Below, one piece after another: positions 13,937 through 21,394 of a DNA stretch of 25,224 nucleotides. Source of the stretch: an uncultured Bacilli bacterium. Lineage in GTDB: Bacteria; Bacillota_I; Bacilli_A; RF39; UBA660. The translations under genes and the position numbers were made by a program. Each line of letters starts with the position of its first letter. Position 1 is the stretch's first letter. The stretch is from NCBI GenBank assembly GCA_910583745.1, contig CAJTZC010000017.1, forward strand, positions 1 through 25,224, in the 5' to 3' direction. The notes beneath the pieces were generated by a model, which was not told the origin of the DNA, made no database searches, and saw nothing but the letters and a program-made list of their open reading frames with translations.

Positions 13937-15523
13937 TTATTTTACTTTCTCGAGTGTTTTTATCGTAGAGACTTCGCCTTCGACATAAGAGATTTTATAG
14001 GTCTCCCCACTTGTCATAAAAGGCAAAATGTTCTTTCCGATTTGAATGCTCGCAGAGTAGCGATTTTTGTTCTCATCTTCGATGTAGTAAACCGTATTGC
14101 CGTCGATGAGGACAGGATTGATTTTCATAATCTTGATGTTCTTCTCTAAAGCGACGTCTCCGTTTTCAAGGCTATAGGAGTTGAGATAGTTCTCCGCGGA
14201 CTTCTCTATTCCCAAAGAGGAATCGGTCACTGTAACTTTTTGGTAATCTTGTACATCGATGAATGCGTACTTTTTGACCAATCCAGCCGCATCCTTGAGG
14301 CTGACCAAATAAGTCGGTCTTCCGTTCAAATTGATGAGAAGTGGGAAAGTCGAATTGTACTTCATCTCTTGCACTTGCCCTTCTGCACTGGCCATCGCAC
14401 TGTATTCTTCGGCTCCCGGTGCAGAATAGAACACGGTCTCTTTTGTCCTCATATTGGAAAGGATAAAGCCCAAATTTGACTCATCGCTTTGAATCGACGT
14501 GATACCCGTATAGAGGTAGATGTCGTTATCCATCGCGAGATAATTGTATCCGTCTGTCGTATTGACGACGTTTTTCTGTGCGAAGACAGAGTTCCAGAAA
14601 CCGCCTTTATAGATACCCCAGTCGTCGGTCTGACTGATAATCAGGTCTGCCTCATAGACGTGGTCGATCCAATTCGGAATTTCGCCCACTTCGTATTTTG
14701 TCGCTTCGCCGCTGACTGGATCGAGTACGATGACTCCTGAGATATCTTTCCGTAAGCCGACGAGAGAATATCGAATCGTAGGTACGATGAAGAAAGGATT
14801 GCCCTCGTCGTCGATTTCGAAACTGTATGTGCCGAATACCTCTGTCGGGAATTTGAACCGCAGATGGCGCAACATATCCTCGTTGAACATCGCACTCGGT
14901 ACATACCGCATGCCCTTTTCGTGTCGTACAATTTTAGAACTGCCATCGACAGAATTTACCAATATATATCCTTTTATTCCGTCCTTTCGGTTGGCGATAT
15001 ATTTGATGATATCGGCGTATTCCAAAGGAGTCACGCGGACGATTTCGTCTCTATAATTGATTTGGGTATAGAGGTCGCTGACGTAGTATTGACTGACGAA
15101 ATCGCTCATTTCGCCCATGACCCTGTCGCCTAATTTTTGGCTCGATTCTTTGTCCAAAAGGGGCACTTTTTTAAAATCGACTTGTTCGATGTCGCGAGAA
15201 AAATCCCCCGTCTCGTCGATGACGATTCGGTTCGCATAAGCCTTAGAATTGAATATCGGCGAAGACACAAAGTTGACGACGACGATGGCTAAAATGACGA
15301 TGGGTACCAAAAGAAGTGTATTGAACTTAAATTTAGGCATTCTTCTTTTTTGGAGACTCACGACCGTCGTGAGACCTAAGTCCAATAGGCCATAGACGAT
15401 CAAAGTTGTGACCATAAATGCATAGAATTCTGGACTCGTTAAGTTGATAGGTGGTATAAAAATGTAATAGTACACAAACACATATACCAAAGTTATTAAA
15501 ATGTTTATTAAAATCTTTTTCAT
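13937..15523 (-). CDS. membrane protein with large extracytoplasmic domain, third gene of the Rnf-like operon
   Basis: 528 aa, family not recognised. Three hydrophobic helices occupy about residues 4-25, 34-55 and 70-88; the following ~440 residues contain no further membrane segment and are beta-rich (GVIVLDPVSGEATKYEVGEI, NRYSASIQIGKNILPF), so a large outward-facing domain is expected. There is no FMN-attachment motif, haem motif or cysteine pattern that would make it an electron carrier. It starts 12 bp after the RnfD-like gene with a fair ribosome binding site (AAAGAGAT) and ends at a terminator, so it is the last gene of that operon. It may be an accessory or assembly subunit, but its tie to electron transfer rests only on operon position. 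Confidence 0.7.
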   Translation of the reverse strand: MKKILINILITLVYVFVYYYIFIPPINLTSPEFYAFMVTTLIVYGLLDLGLTTVVSLQKRRMPKFKFNTLLLVPIVILAIVVVNFVSSPIFNSKAYANRIVIDETGDFSRDIEQVDFKKVPLLDKESSQKLGDRVMGEMSDFVSQYYVSDLYTQINYRDEIVRVTPLEYADIIKYIANRKDGIKGYILVNSVDGSSKIVRHEKGMRYVPSAMFNEDMLRHLRFKFPTEVFGTYSFEIDDEGNPFFIVPTIRYSLVGLRKDISGVIVLDPVSGEATKYEVGEIPNWIDHVYEADLIISQTDDWGIYKGGFWNSVFAQKNVVNTTDGYNYLAMDNDIYLYTGITSIQSDESNLGFILSNMRTKETVFYSAPGAEEYSAMASAEGQVQEMKYNSTFPLLINLNGRPTYLVSLKDAAGLVKKYAFIDVQDYQKVTVTDSSLGIEKSAENYLNSYSLENGDVALEKNIKIMKINPVLIDGNTVYYIEDENKNRYSASIQIGKNILPFMTSGETYKISYVEGEVSTIKTLEKVK

Positions 15524-15535
15524 AAAATCTCTTTT

Positions 15536-16411
15536 CTATTTTATCACGAATATTCTGTCGATCACGCCACTCGTGAGGCTAACGATGAACACTGCTAAAA
15601 TTGCAGCGGTATACGGTGTCACAAAACTCAAGGCATACGCGAGAATGCCGATGAATACACCAGAGAGTATCTGCCCTTTCTCGGTATAACAGGAACTGAC
15701 GACATTCGGAGCGATGAAGACCAGTGTGAACAGTATATTATATCCAAACAGGAACGGAAATATTTCAGTGTATGCTCCCTTAAGCATCGAAACGACGACG
15801 GCCAAGATGCCCAAAGTTCCTAAACTCGAGAACACCAGCTCTCTTTTATAAAGTTTGTTGAAGGAGAGAAACAGCACTCCCACAGTGACAAACAATATGC
15901 TCGTAGAAAATATTCCCCCTGGTCCCATTCCTAAAAAGAAATCTAAACCGTCGTAATTCAAAACGGTGCTCGCCTCGTACGGGTTATAAAAAGAATTTGT
16001 GCCGAGGACGACATTTACTCCTTCGATAGCCAAATACATCAAGGCGATTCTGTTGAACTTCACCTTATTTAAGAGTAAACTGCTCAAGAGAGGAATGACC
16101 GTCACGGCTATCCAATTTGTATGGATGGGAAGGATGCACGATATCAGAATCGACTCTACAAAATCTCCCTTGCATTTCAAGAGTGTTTTCGCAGACACTT
16201 TTTTATCGCGATGCCACTCTCTCAACACGGCTCCAGCTATTCCACCGAGAAGAGCCAAGAACAACAACACAAGCGGCGTGAACATAGGAAGAAAATCTAC
16301 ATAGTCCGAGATATACAGCCGCAAGCCGTTTTTATAGAAGCCGAAGAGTACCAAAGGCAAGAGAGCCATTACATACATGACATAGATTCTCGTATTCAAT
16401 CCTCTTTTCAT
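15536..16411 (-). CDS. RnfD/NqrB-like membrane subunit, divergent
   Basis: 291 aa from ATG 16411, with AAAGGA 8 nt upstream; ATG overlaps the TGA of the RnfC-like gene (ATGA), so translation is coupled. It is an integral membrane protein with about eight to nine hydrophobic segments. MGPGGIFSTSILFVTVGVLFL matches the RnfD/NqrB segment normally reading GSIGETS followed by a helix, and NSFYNPYEAS stands where the family has an N-x-FNPA loop. In RnfD a threonine in this region carries covalent FMN; the usual SGAT-type acceptor is not evident here, so flavinylation is doubtful. It is somewhat shorter than typical RnfD (~320-350 aa). It probably moves electrons or ions across the membrane with RnfC. 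Confidence 0.7.
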   Translation of the reverse strand: MKRGLNTRIYVMYVMALLPLVLFGFYKNGLRLYISDYVDFLPMFTPLVLLFLALLGGIAGAVLREWHRDKKVSAKTLLKCKGDFVESILISCILPIHTNWIAVTVIPLLSSLLLNKVKFNRIALMYLAIEGVNVVLGTNSFYNPYEASTVLNYDGLDFFLGMGPGGIFSTSILFVTVGVLFLSFNKLYKRELVFSSLGTLGILAVVVSMLKGAYTEIFPFLFGYNILFTLVFIAPNVVSSCYTEKGQILSGVFIGILAYALSFVTPYTAAILAVFIVSLTSGVIDRIFVIK

Positions 16412-17589
16412 CGGTCTCGTCCTTTCATCACGCTTTTCAAATCGATATGGGATGGACACAGATAATTGCACAGTCCACAACCGATGCACGGCGAGTAGTA
16501 CTCTTTTTTCACTCTGCCCTCGTGATCATAGACATATTTTGGATTTAACCCCATCGGGCAATTCTTAGAACACAATCCGCATTTTATACACGGTTCCACC
16601 TCTTCGATCGTCCTCTTCATTACGAGAACCCCTTCGATATGGGAGTCGATGACGACTTTTAAACTGCTTACGAGAGTACCGCTCATCATGCCGTTTAAAT
16701 ACACGTCGACTTGCTCTTCTGTAAAGTTAAATTTTGTCACGAAGACTTCCGATAAGAGGGCTCCCATCTTTACTTTCACTGCCGCCTTCGGTTCTACGGC
16801 ATTTCCCGTAATCGTGATAATTCGCTCGGTCACAGGGACCTCTCGCTTGATTGCTTCGTAAATCAAAGCGATTTCGTTGATGTCGAAGACGATGGCCTCT
16901 TTGACTTTAAACTTTTTCTTCAAGACTTCAGCCATGCCATTTGGATAAGCGTCGTTCACCAGTTTCAATTTTATTCTCGGATACGTTCCCAACAGACTCA
17001 CTAGATTTTCGATGAGTTCTTCCTCGACATTTTTGACGACGAGAAGAATCGACTGGACTTCCATACAGTTTCCCAATAAATCGATGGTCTCGAGCAGTTC
17101 ATCTAAATTGTCTTTGAAGATAAAATTTTTGTTCCCAAAATAGGGTTCATTTTCGACGCCGTTTATGAATAAAACTTCTGCTTTTTCACGCACTTTCTCA
17201 TACATAAAGGCATCTTTATATGTAATTGAAGCATCGATCAAGACATTCAAAAGGTCTTGCTTTGTATAATTGTTTATATATTTTCTTGCGCTTTTTCTAA
17301 CCCGGATATTCTCTTTGAAGTCATTTTCTACTACGAGGCTCGAGACCATTTCGCCACCATAATAGGGCATATCTTTCACACCCAAAACTCTCCCACTTAC
17401 ACTGGAGTGTACGATATGACCTTTTGAATCCATGGCGACAATATCGTTTTTATATACATATTCATTATCGCGAACTTTGAGTTTAAATCCTTTTCTTAAA
17501 GGAAGAAAGACGAACTTGGGATTTAAGAATTCATACAGTTCACGAACCAACTTTATATTGGCGTCCTTTTTTATGGTAACTTCCTGCAT
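16408..17589 (-). CDS. RnfC-like NADH-binding electron-transfer subunit with two [4Fe-4S] clusters
   Basis: 393 aa from ATG 17589, with AGGTTGGTG upstream and a TATAAT -10 at 17606-17611 that excludes a longer start. RnfC is the peripheral subunit that takes electrons from (or gives them to) NADH. Visible marks: a lipoyl-like N-terminal region with the motif series VYKNDIVAMDSKGHIVHSS and VSGRVLGV, the nucleotide/flavin-domain signature NGVENEPYFGN, DAYPNGMAEVL, ERIITITGNAVEPKAAVKV, and two cysteine clusters CIKCGLCSKNCP (334-345) and CIGCGLCNYLCP (368-379), each C-x2-C-x2-C-x3-CP. It is shorter than usual (~440 aa), and the glycine-rich NADH loop is diverged. The operon continues into the RnfD-like gene with an ATGA overlap. 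Confidence 0.85.
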   Translation of the reverse strand: MQEVTIKKDANIKLVRELYEFLNPKFVFLPLRKGFKLKVRDNEYVYKNDIVAMDSKGHIVHSSVSGRVLGVKDMPYYGGEMVSSLVVENDFKENIRVRKSARKYINNYTKQDLLNVLIDASITYKDAFMYEKVREKAEVLFINGVENEPYFGNKNFIFKDNLDELLETIDLLGNCMEVQSILLVVKNVEEELIENLVSLLGTYPRIKLKLVNDAYPNGMAEVLKKKFKVKEAIVFDINEIALIYEAIKREVPVTERIITITGNAVEPKAAVKVKMGALLSEVFVTKFNFTEEQVDVYLNGMMSGTLVSSLKVVIDSHIEGVLVMKRTIEEVEPCIKCGLCSKNCPMGLNPKYVYDHEGRVKKEYYSPCIGCGLCNYLCPSHIDLKSVMKGRDR

Positions 17590-17605
17590 AGCATTCACCA
17601 ACCTA

Positions 17606-17634
17606 ATTATAGCAGAAAACCGCGAAAATGTATA
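17606..17634 (-). promoter_or_regulatory. promoter of the Rnf-like operon
   Basis: On the minus strand, TATACA (17634-17629), a 17-bp spacer and a consensus TATAAT (17611-17606), 16 bp before the start codon. Confidence 0.65.
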
Positions 17635-17682
17635 TAAATTTAGTGTACTTCGACCAAAGTCATGGAATCTTTTTAAAACATA

Positions 17683-17717
17683 CAAAAAGAGAAAATGACT
17701 CGTTGTACACTTTCTCT
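17683..17717 (-). terminator. intrinsic terminator behind the 181-aa gene
   Basis: On the minus strand, AGAGAAA and TTTCTCT pair (7 bp) around a loop of about 16 nt and are followed by five T. It sits between the 181-aa gene and the Rnf-like promoter. Confidence 0.6.
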
Positions 17718-17734
17718 CAAAATGATTTCTTGAC

Positions 17735-18280
17735 TCAACTCTCGATTAAAAATTTATACAGTTTCAAATTCTTATCTATGGAAGCACTTTCTATGGATTT
17801 CAAAAGCTTATCTTTAGAAAAACCGTCGATTTCCCCCTCACAGAGATAATAGAGATACTTTTCTAAATATTCGTTCTTACTCTTTTTTATAGAATGGATA
17901 ATGTAATCCCTCATCTCTTTTTCTACGGCTAAATCATGAGAATACACCACTTCAGTGCCGTTGGGGACGAATTCGATAGAGCTCACTTTTAGATTGGAAG
18001 CATATTCACACACATCCAAAGATTTGTCGAACTCGAGAAAACTTCGTCCCTTAATCTCTCCCTCTTTGTTCAATCGTAAGGCGACGGCATTCTTCGTATC
18101 CGACAGAAGCACAGTCCCTACCCTTTCCTTTATCGTTCCCCCTTTTAAGAGAACCGATTTTAGTAAATCCGAAGACACTCTTTCGACTTTTTGATGCATC
18201 AAATTAGTAGAGTTCGACCATTCATAAGCTTGTGAAGGACTCTCACTAAAAGAAACTCTTAGGTTAAAACTGTTTTTCAT
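17735..18280 (-). CDS. 181-aa soluble protein of unknown function
   Basis: No family is recognised. The first ~110 residues are mixed alpha/beta with short strands (GTVLLSDTKNAVALRLNKEG, SIEFVPNGTEVVYSHD); the last ~70 are helical and lysine-rich (IIHSIKKSKNEYLEKYLYYL), a two-domain layout seen in small regulators. There is no signal peptide, membrane segment or metal motif. The start is secure: AAGGAG is 8 nt upstream of ATG 18280 and lies inside the end of the preceding 45-aa membrane ORF, which stops one base before this ATG. The two genes are therefore translationally coupled, and this protein may work with, or be held by, that membrane miniprotein. A terminator follows 18 bp after the stop. 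Confidence 0.75.
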   Translation of the reverse strand: MKNSFNLRVSFSESPSQAYEWSNSTNLMHQKVERVSSDLLKSVLLKGGTIKERVGTVLLSDTKNAVALRLNKEGEIKGRSFLEFDKSLDVCEYASNLKVSSIEFVPNGTEVVYSHDLAVEKEMRDYIIHSIKKSKNEYLEKYLYYLCEGEIDGFSKDKLLKSIESASIDKNLKLYKFLIES

Positions 18281-18281
18281 A

Positions 18282-18419
18282 TTATTTCTCCTTTTTGAAA
18301 GAATACATCACTAGAATTATACCCACAAACAAGAGTAAACATTCCACTTTTGTCATGATAAAACAAAAATATTCTAAAAATGTATATCCGAGTGTCAACA
18401 GATTAACATAAAACCACAT
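18282..18419 (-). CDS. 45-aa two-helix membrane miniprotein coupled to the 181-aa gene
   Basis: The frame reads two hydrophobic helices (MWFYVNLLTLGYTFLEYFC and LLLFVGIILVMYS) joined by a short charged turn (TKVE), with a basic tail (FKKEK); both ends would face the cytoplasm or the same side. ATG 18419 follows GGAGGG at a spacing of 6, an ideal ribosome binding site, and the stop lies one base before the next ATG, so the ORF is very likely translated. The frame also stays open upstream, with a second Shine-Dalgarno (GAGGAG) 8 nt before an in-frame ATT codon at 18479; a start there would give a 65-residue form with a third helix. The family is unknown. Confidence 0.7.
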   Translation of the reverse strand: MWFYVNLLTLGYTFLEYFCFIMTKVECLLLFVGIILVMYSFKKEK

Positions 18420-18523
18420 GAAAGTCCCTCCGATACTAATCAAAAGGATACCTGTGATATAATATAAAAAGCGTAAAATGATATCAACTCCTCGAACATT
18501 TTATTTCTATTCATTCACGATTT

Positions 18524-18533
18524 ATTATATAAT
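18524..18533. promoter_or_regulatory. shared palindromic -10 between the miniprotein operon and uppP
   Basis: ATTATATAAT is self-complementary and gives TATAAT on both strands (plus 18528-18533, minus 18529-18524). No good -35 is seen for either direction. One, both or alternating use is possible. Confidence 0.4.
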
Positions 18534-18548
18534 GAATTAGGTGGTTAT

Positions 18549-19361
18549 ATGATAGAAATAATAAAATACTTCATTTTTGGCTTGGTTCAAGGGTTAACAG
18601 AACCTTTGCCTATCAGTTCGAGTGGACACTTGGTTCTCATTCGTTATTTGTTCAACACGAACGCTTTCGACGATTTGAACTTTGAAATCCTTTTGAACTT
18701 TGCATCGTTCTTAGCCATATTTTTCTTATTTAGAAAAGACATTTTTAAACTCATCTCGTCGTTCTTTCTCTATATATTTAAAAAAGAGAGTCGCAAGAAA
18801 CCTGAGGTGAAAGACAATTTCAAATATTGTTGGCTCATCGTTTTAGGGTGTTTGCCCGCGGGCATCATCGGTGTCCTCTTTAAAGACAACATAGAAAGTG
18901 CCTTGTCGAACGTCAAGATATTGGGCATTGCCTTCTTATTTACAGCCCTTATGCTCTTCTTAGTTCGAAAAATTGATGGACAAAAGAAAGACAAAGACCT
19001 CACAGTGACAGATGCCTTGGTCATCGGACTTTTCCAGATGATTGCCCTCATCCCAGGAATAAGCCGAAGCGGCGCAGTATTAGTCGGCTGTCTATTTAGA
19101 AATTTGAACCGAGATGCATCATTAAAATACGCGTTCATGCTCTACTTACCCGTATCCATCGGTTCTTTCCTATTGAGTATCACGGATTTACTAGAGACGA
19201 GTTCCCATCTCTATCTACCTTATGGAATCGGCTTTCTAGTGACTGCTGGAATGACTTATCTCGCCTCTTTATGGTTCTTCGACATCGTAAAAAAAGGAAA
19301 ACTGTGGAAGTTCTCCATATACTTGATAATACTAGGTCTGTTTATACTGCTGTTTGTCTAA
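18549..19361 (+). CDS. uppP: undecaprenyl-diphosphate phosphatase (BacA/UppP family)
   Basis: 270 aa. UppP removes one phosphate from undecaprenyl diphosphate at the membrane, recycling the lipid carrier for peptidoglycan and other wall polymers, and confers bacitracin tolerance when abundant. Both catalytic motifs are intact: QGLTEPLPISSSGH (Glu18 to His27) and PGISRSG (169-175, Arg173), on either side of a pseudo-symmetric membrane bundle of about eight helices. Length is standard for the family. The start ATG follows AGGTGG with 4 nt spacing. It is one of only two plus-strand genes in the window and is monocistronic. Confidence 0.95.
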   Translation: MIEIIKYFIFGLVQGLTEPLPISSSGHLVLIRYLFNTNAFDDLNFEILLNFASFLAIFFLFRKDIFKLISSFFLYIFKKESRKKPEVKDNFKYCWLIVLGCLPAGIIGVLFKDNIESALSNVKILGIAFLFTALMLFLVRKIDGQKKDKDLTVTDALVIGLFQMIALIPGISRSGAVLVGCLFRNLNRDASLKYAFMLYLPVSIGSFLLSITDLLETSSHLYLPYGIGFLVTAGMTYLASLWFFDIVKKGKLWKFSIYLIILGLFILLFV

Positions 19362-19379
19362 ACGCGTTCCTAGTTTTTT
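19331..19379 (+). terminator. possible branched intrinsic terminator of uppP
   Basis: ACTAGG (19331-19336) pairs with CCTAGT (19369-19374), which is followed by T's. A second stem (GTTTA with TAAAC) lies inside the loop. The stem begins within the last codons of uppP. Confidence 0.45.
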
Positions 19380-19440
19380 CTTTTGCTAAAATTTACTTCT
19401 CAATTTTGACGACAAGAAAAAAATGGACCCACTTCTATTT

Positions 19441-20232
19441 TTATTCTACATTCACGCCTCTTTGAAATAAATGAATATCTGCGAGGAAAAAGCCAATCAT
19501 GACGACGAGATAGAAACCGATACCCATATAGAGAATGGATTTTACCGTTTCGATATGGACGAGACTGCTCATCGTAAACATCTGCATGACATCTTCTCTA
19601 AAGAGCCCAAAGATGTACAGGGCGAGAAGTGCCAATCCCATCGTCGAGAGATAGAAAATGAATCCATAGACGATAGACCGAATCATCTTGCCGTTGTTAG
19701 CTCTATGTCCCAAGATGATTCCCGTATACCCCGCTTGAAGTACGACGAGGAACTCTAAAGCGAACACGGCAAATACAGTAAGGATAAAGTTGATGATAGA
19801 CGTGTCGTACAATGCGGCAACCGCACTGAGTAAAGACTTCAAAGCTTCCATATTTTCTTTCGAGTAATACGCGAGGAAGAGGACGAGCAAGACGACCAAG
19901 ATGCTCGTCACAGTGCTCAGCACGGCGCTTAAAAATGCCGAAGTGTAGATAGCCGATTTCTCGACGGGCAAGGTATGTGTCAAATAAGATTCATCTCCAT
20001 AGAGATTTTTCACAAACCGTGCCCACAGACGCATCAAATTGTTGATGAGAATGCTGAACAGCAAAGCAATGGTGATTCCACTCGAGATGAAGGTGAAAGT
20101 TTGTAAGATAACCGATTGGTCGAACAAACCGAAAAGTCGCGTCAATCCCGCAAAGGCAATCGCCAAGAGATAGAAGACAATCACGACCTTATAGACATAT
20201 CTCAAATCGTATTTTAACAATTTTCCTAACAT
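19441..20232 (-). CDS. ABC transporter permease (ABC-2-like, GntR-linked type)
   Basis: 263 aa. Six hydrophobic segments (about 15-35, 50-70, 100-125, 145-170, 185-215, 230-252) and the conserved NLYGDESYLTHTLPVEKS after the second helix, a hallmark of the permeases in YtrA-type GntR/ABC operons. It should form the membrane half of an exporter with the ATPase encoded just upstream; the substrate (often a peptide antibiotic or lipid-active compound) is inferred only from the operon type. ATG 20232 lies inside the end of the ATPase gene (7-nt overlap), with AGGAGG 8 nt upstream, so the two subunits are made in coupled amounts. Confidence 0.85.
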   Translation of the reverse strand: MLGKLLKYDLRYVYKVVIVFYLLAIAFAGLTRLFGLFDQSVILQTFTFISSGITIALLFSILINNLMRLWARFVKNLYGDESYLTHTLPVEKSAIYTSAFLSAVLSTVTSILVVLLVLFLAYYSKENMEALKSLLSAVAALYDTSIINFILTVFAVFALEFLVVLQAGYTGIILGHRANNGKMIRSIVYGFIFYLSTMGLALLALYIFGLFREDVMQMFTMSSLVHIETVKSILYMGIGFYLVVMIGFFLADIHLFQRGVNVE

Positions 20233-20924
20233 TTGAACATCCTCCTAAATATTTCGTCGATGGAACCTTTTTCTTTTTCTCTTAAAGCATCTGTCTCGGC
20301 GACCAAAGCGATTTCTCCTCTATCGATAAAGATAACTTCATCTAAGATTCTCTCTATATCGGAGATGAGATGCGTCGAAATGATGACGCTCGCTCCCTCG
20401 TTGAAGTTGTTGAGTATCGTATCGAGAATGTAGTCCCTCGTCGCAGGGTCCACGCCTCCGAGCGGCTCGTCCAATATATACAGCTCTGCATTTCGACTGA
20501 TGACCAAGATGAGCTGGAGCTTTTCCTGCATTCCCTTACTCATCTTAGAAATCCTCTGGTTTTCATCCAAATCCAAGTCTTTTAAAAGTCTCCTCGCCTT
20601 TTCGACATCGAAATCGTCATAGAAATCCTCGAAGAAGCGAAACGCCTGTCGAATGGTCATCGACTTATCCAAATACGTCCTCTCTGGCAAATAAGAGATA
20701 ACTTTTTTGCTTTCGATGCCCACTTTTTTGCCATTTACGAACACTTCACCTTCACTAGGGACCAACAAGTCATTGATAATTTTTAAAAGCGTCGTCTTTC
20801 CCATTCCGTTTTTTCCTAAAAGGCCCACTATTTTGCCACGAGGTATCTTCAAATTTACATTTTTTAAGACCTCTTTTTCTCCATAACTTTTATAAAGATG
20901 TTTACATTCCAACAATTCCATCAT
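20226..20924 (-). CDS. ABC transporter ATP-binding protein
   Basis: 232 aa, a normal length for a single nucleotide-binding domain. Walker A GKNGMGKTT (37-45), signature MSKGMQEK (128-135, a variant of LSGGQ usual in this subfamily), Walker B LYILDEP (148-154), D-loop GGVDPAT and the H-loop His185 in IISTHL are all intact, so it should hydrolyse ATP. In place of the Q-loop glutamine it has SYLPE, as in many GntR-linked ABC exporters. The start ATG overlaps the GntR stop (ATGA, 4 nt); a second ATG follows immediately. It energises the downstream permease. Confidence 0.93.
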   Translation of the reverse strand: MMELLECKHLYKSYGEKEVLKNVNLKIPRGKIVGLLGKNGMGKTTLLKIINDLLVPSEGEVFVNGKKVGIESKKVISYLPERTYLDKSMTIRQAFRFFEDFYDDFDVEKARRLLKDLDLDENQRISKMSKGMQEKLQLILVISRNAELYILDEPLGGVDPATRDYILDTILNNFNEGASVIISTHLISDIERILDEVIFIDRGEIALVAETDALREKEKGSIDEIFRRMFKC

Positions 20925-21286
20925 TGTTCTCCTCCAATTTTCTCTAAATAATCTCTTGTCTCACTATCTTCGAACCCGAGTTGTCTCATATACTCGAGAT
21001 ATTTCATCGTCTTCTCTCGTGCATACTTTTCTCGATATTTTTTTATTAAATTCTTGTCTTTGGTGACGAACCTTCCATTCGTTCTTTCTGTGTACAACAA
21101 TTTCTCATTTTCGAGTTCTTGCATCGCTTTCTGCATCGTGTTCGGATTGACCTTCATTTGACTCGCGAGCTCTCGAACCGAGTCGACTTTCTCGCCCGAG
21201 ACGAGCTGCCCAGAAGCGATTTTTATTTCAAACTGTTCGACGATTTGAGAATATATCGGTCGTTCGTTGTCAAATTCAAAACCCAT
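20921..21286 (-). CDS. GntR-family regulator, YtrA type
   Basis: 121 aa from ATG 21286, with GGGGTGA about 6 nt upstream. The N-terminal winged helix (RPIYSQIVEQFEIKIASGQL, then VDSVRELASQMKVNPNTMQK as the recognition HTH and NGRFVTKD as the wing) is textbook GntR. The C-terminal part is only ~50 residues of helix, the YtrA subfamily pattern that dimerises without a ligand-binding FadR/HutC domain. YtrA-type regulators usually repress their own ABC operon until cell-envelope stress relieves them. A perfect inverted repeat just upstream is the likely operator. It heads the operon with both transporter genes. Confidence 0.92.
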   Translation of the reverse strand: MGFEFDNERPIYSQIVEQFEIKIASGQLVSGEKVDSVRELASQMKVNPNTMQKAMQELENEKLLYTERTNGRFVTKDKNLIKKYREKYAREKTMKYLEYMRQLGFEDSETRDYLEKIGGEQ

Positions 21287-21302
21287 ATTCTTCACCCCAC
21301 AG

Positions 21303-21322
21303 TGTATTACATGACTAATACA
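21303..21322. promoter_or_regulatory. probable GntR operator
   Basis: TGTATTACATGACTAATACA is a perfect 7-bp inverted repeat (TGTATTA and TAATACA) with a 6-bp spacer. It lies directly downstream of the -10, over the expected transcription start, where a repressor would block initiation. Autoregulation by the downstream GntR protein is inferred. Confidence 0.75.
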
Positions 21323-21351
21323 ATAGTACATCATAAAATTGAAAAAGTCAA
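21323..21351 (-). promoter_or_regulatory. promoter of the GntR-ABC operon
   Basis: On the minus strand, TTGACT (21351-21346), a 17-bp spacer and TACTAT (21328-21323). The -35 abuts the terminator of the HD gene upstream. Confidence 0.75.
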
Positions 21352-21352
21352 C

Positions 21353-21378
21353 AAAAAAAGAAGAACAATTTTCTTCTT
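21353..21378 (-). terminator. intrinsic terminator after the HD-domain gene
   Basis: On the minus strand, AAGAAGAA (21378-21371), loop AATTG, TTCTTCTT (21365-21358) form a perfect 8-bp stem that runs into five more T. Confidence 0.8.
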
Positions 21379-21394
21379 ATACAAATCCAACTTT

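Noticed and set aside
15536..16411. Mycoplasma-type code with TGA as tryptophan
   Set aside because: TGA ends several genes in ATGA or TGATG overlaps with good downstream starts, and tryptophans are encoded by TGG.
18447..18503. Short frame MFEELISFYAFYI on the minus strand before the miniprotein
   Set aside because: Only 19 codons, no ribosome binding site; the overlapping frame with two Shine-Dalgarno sites is better supported.
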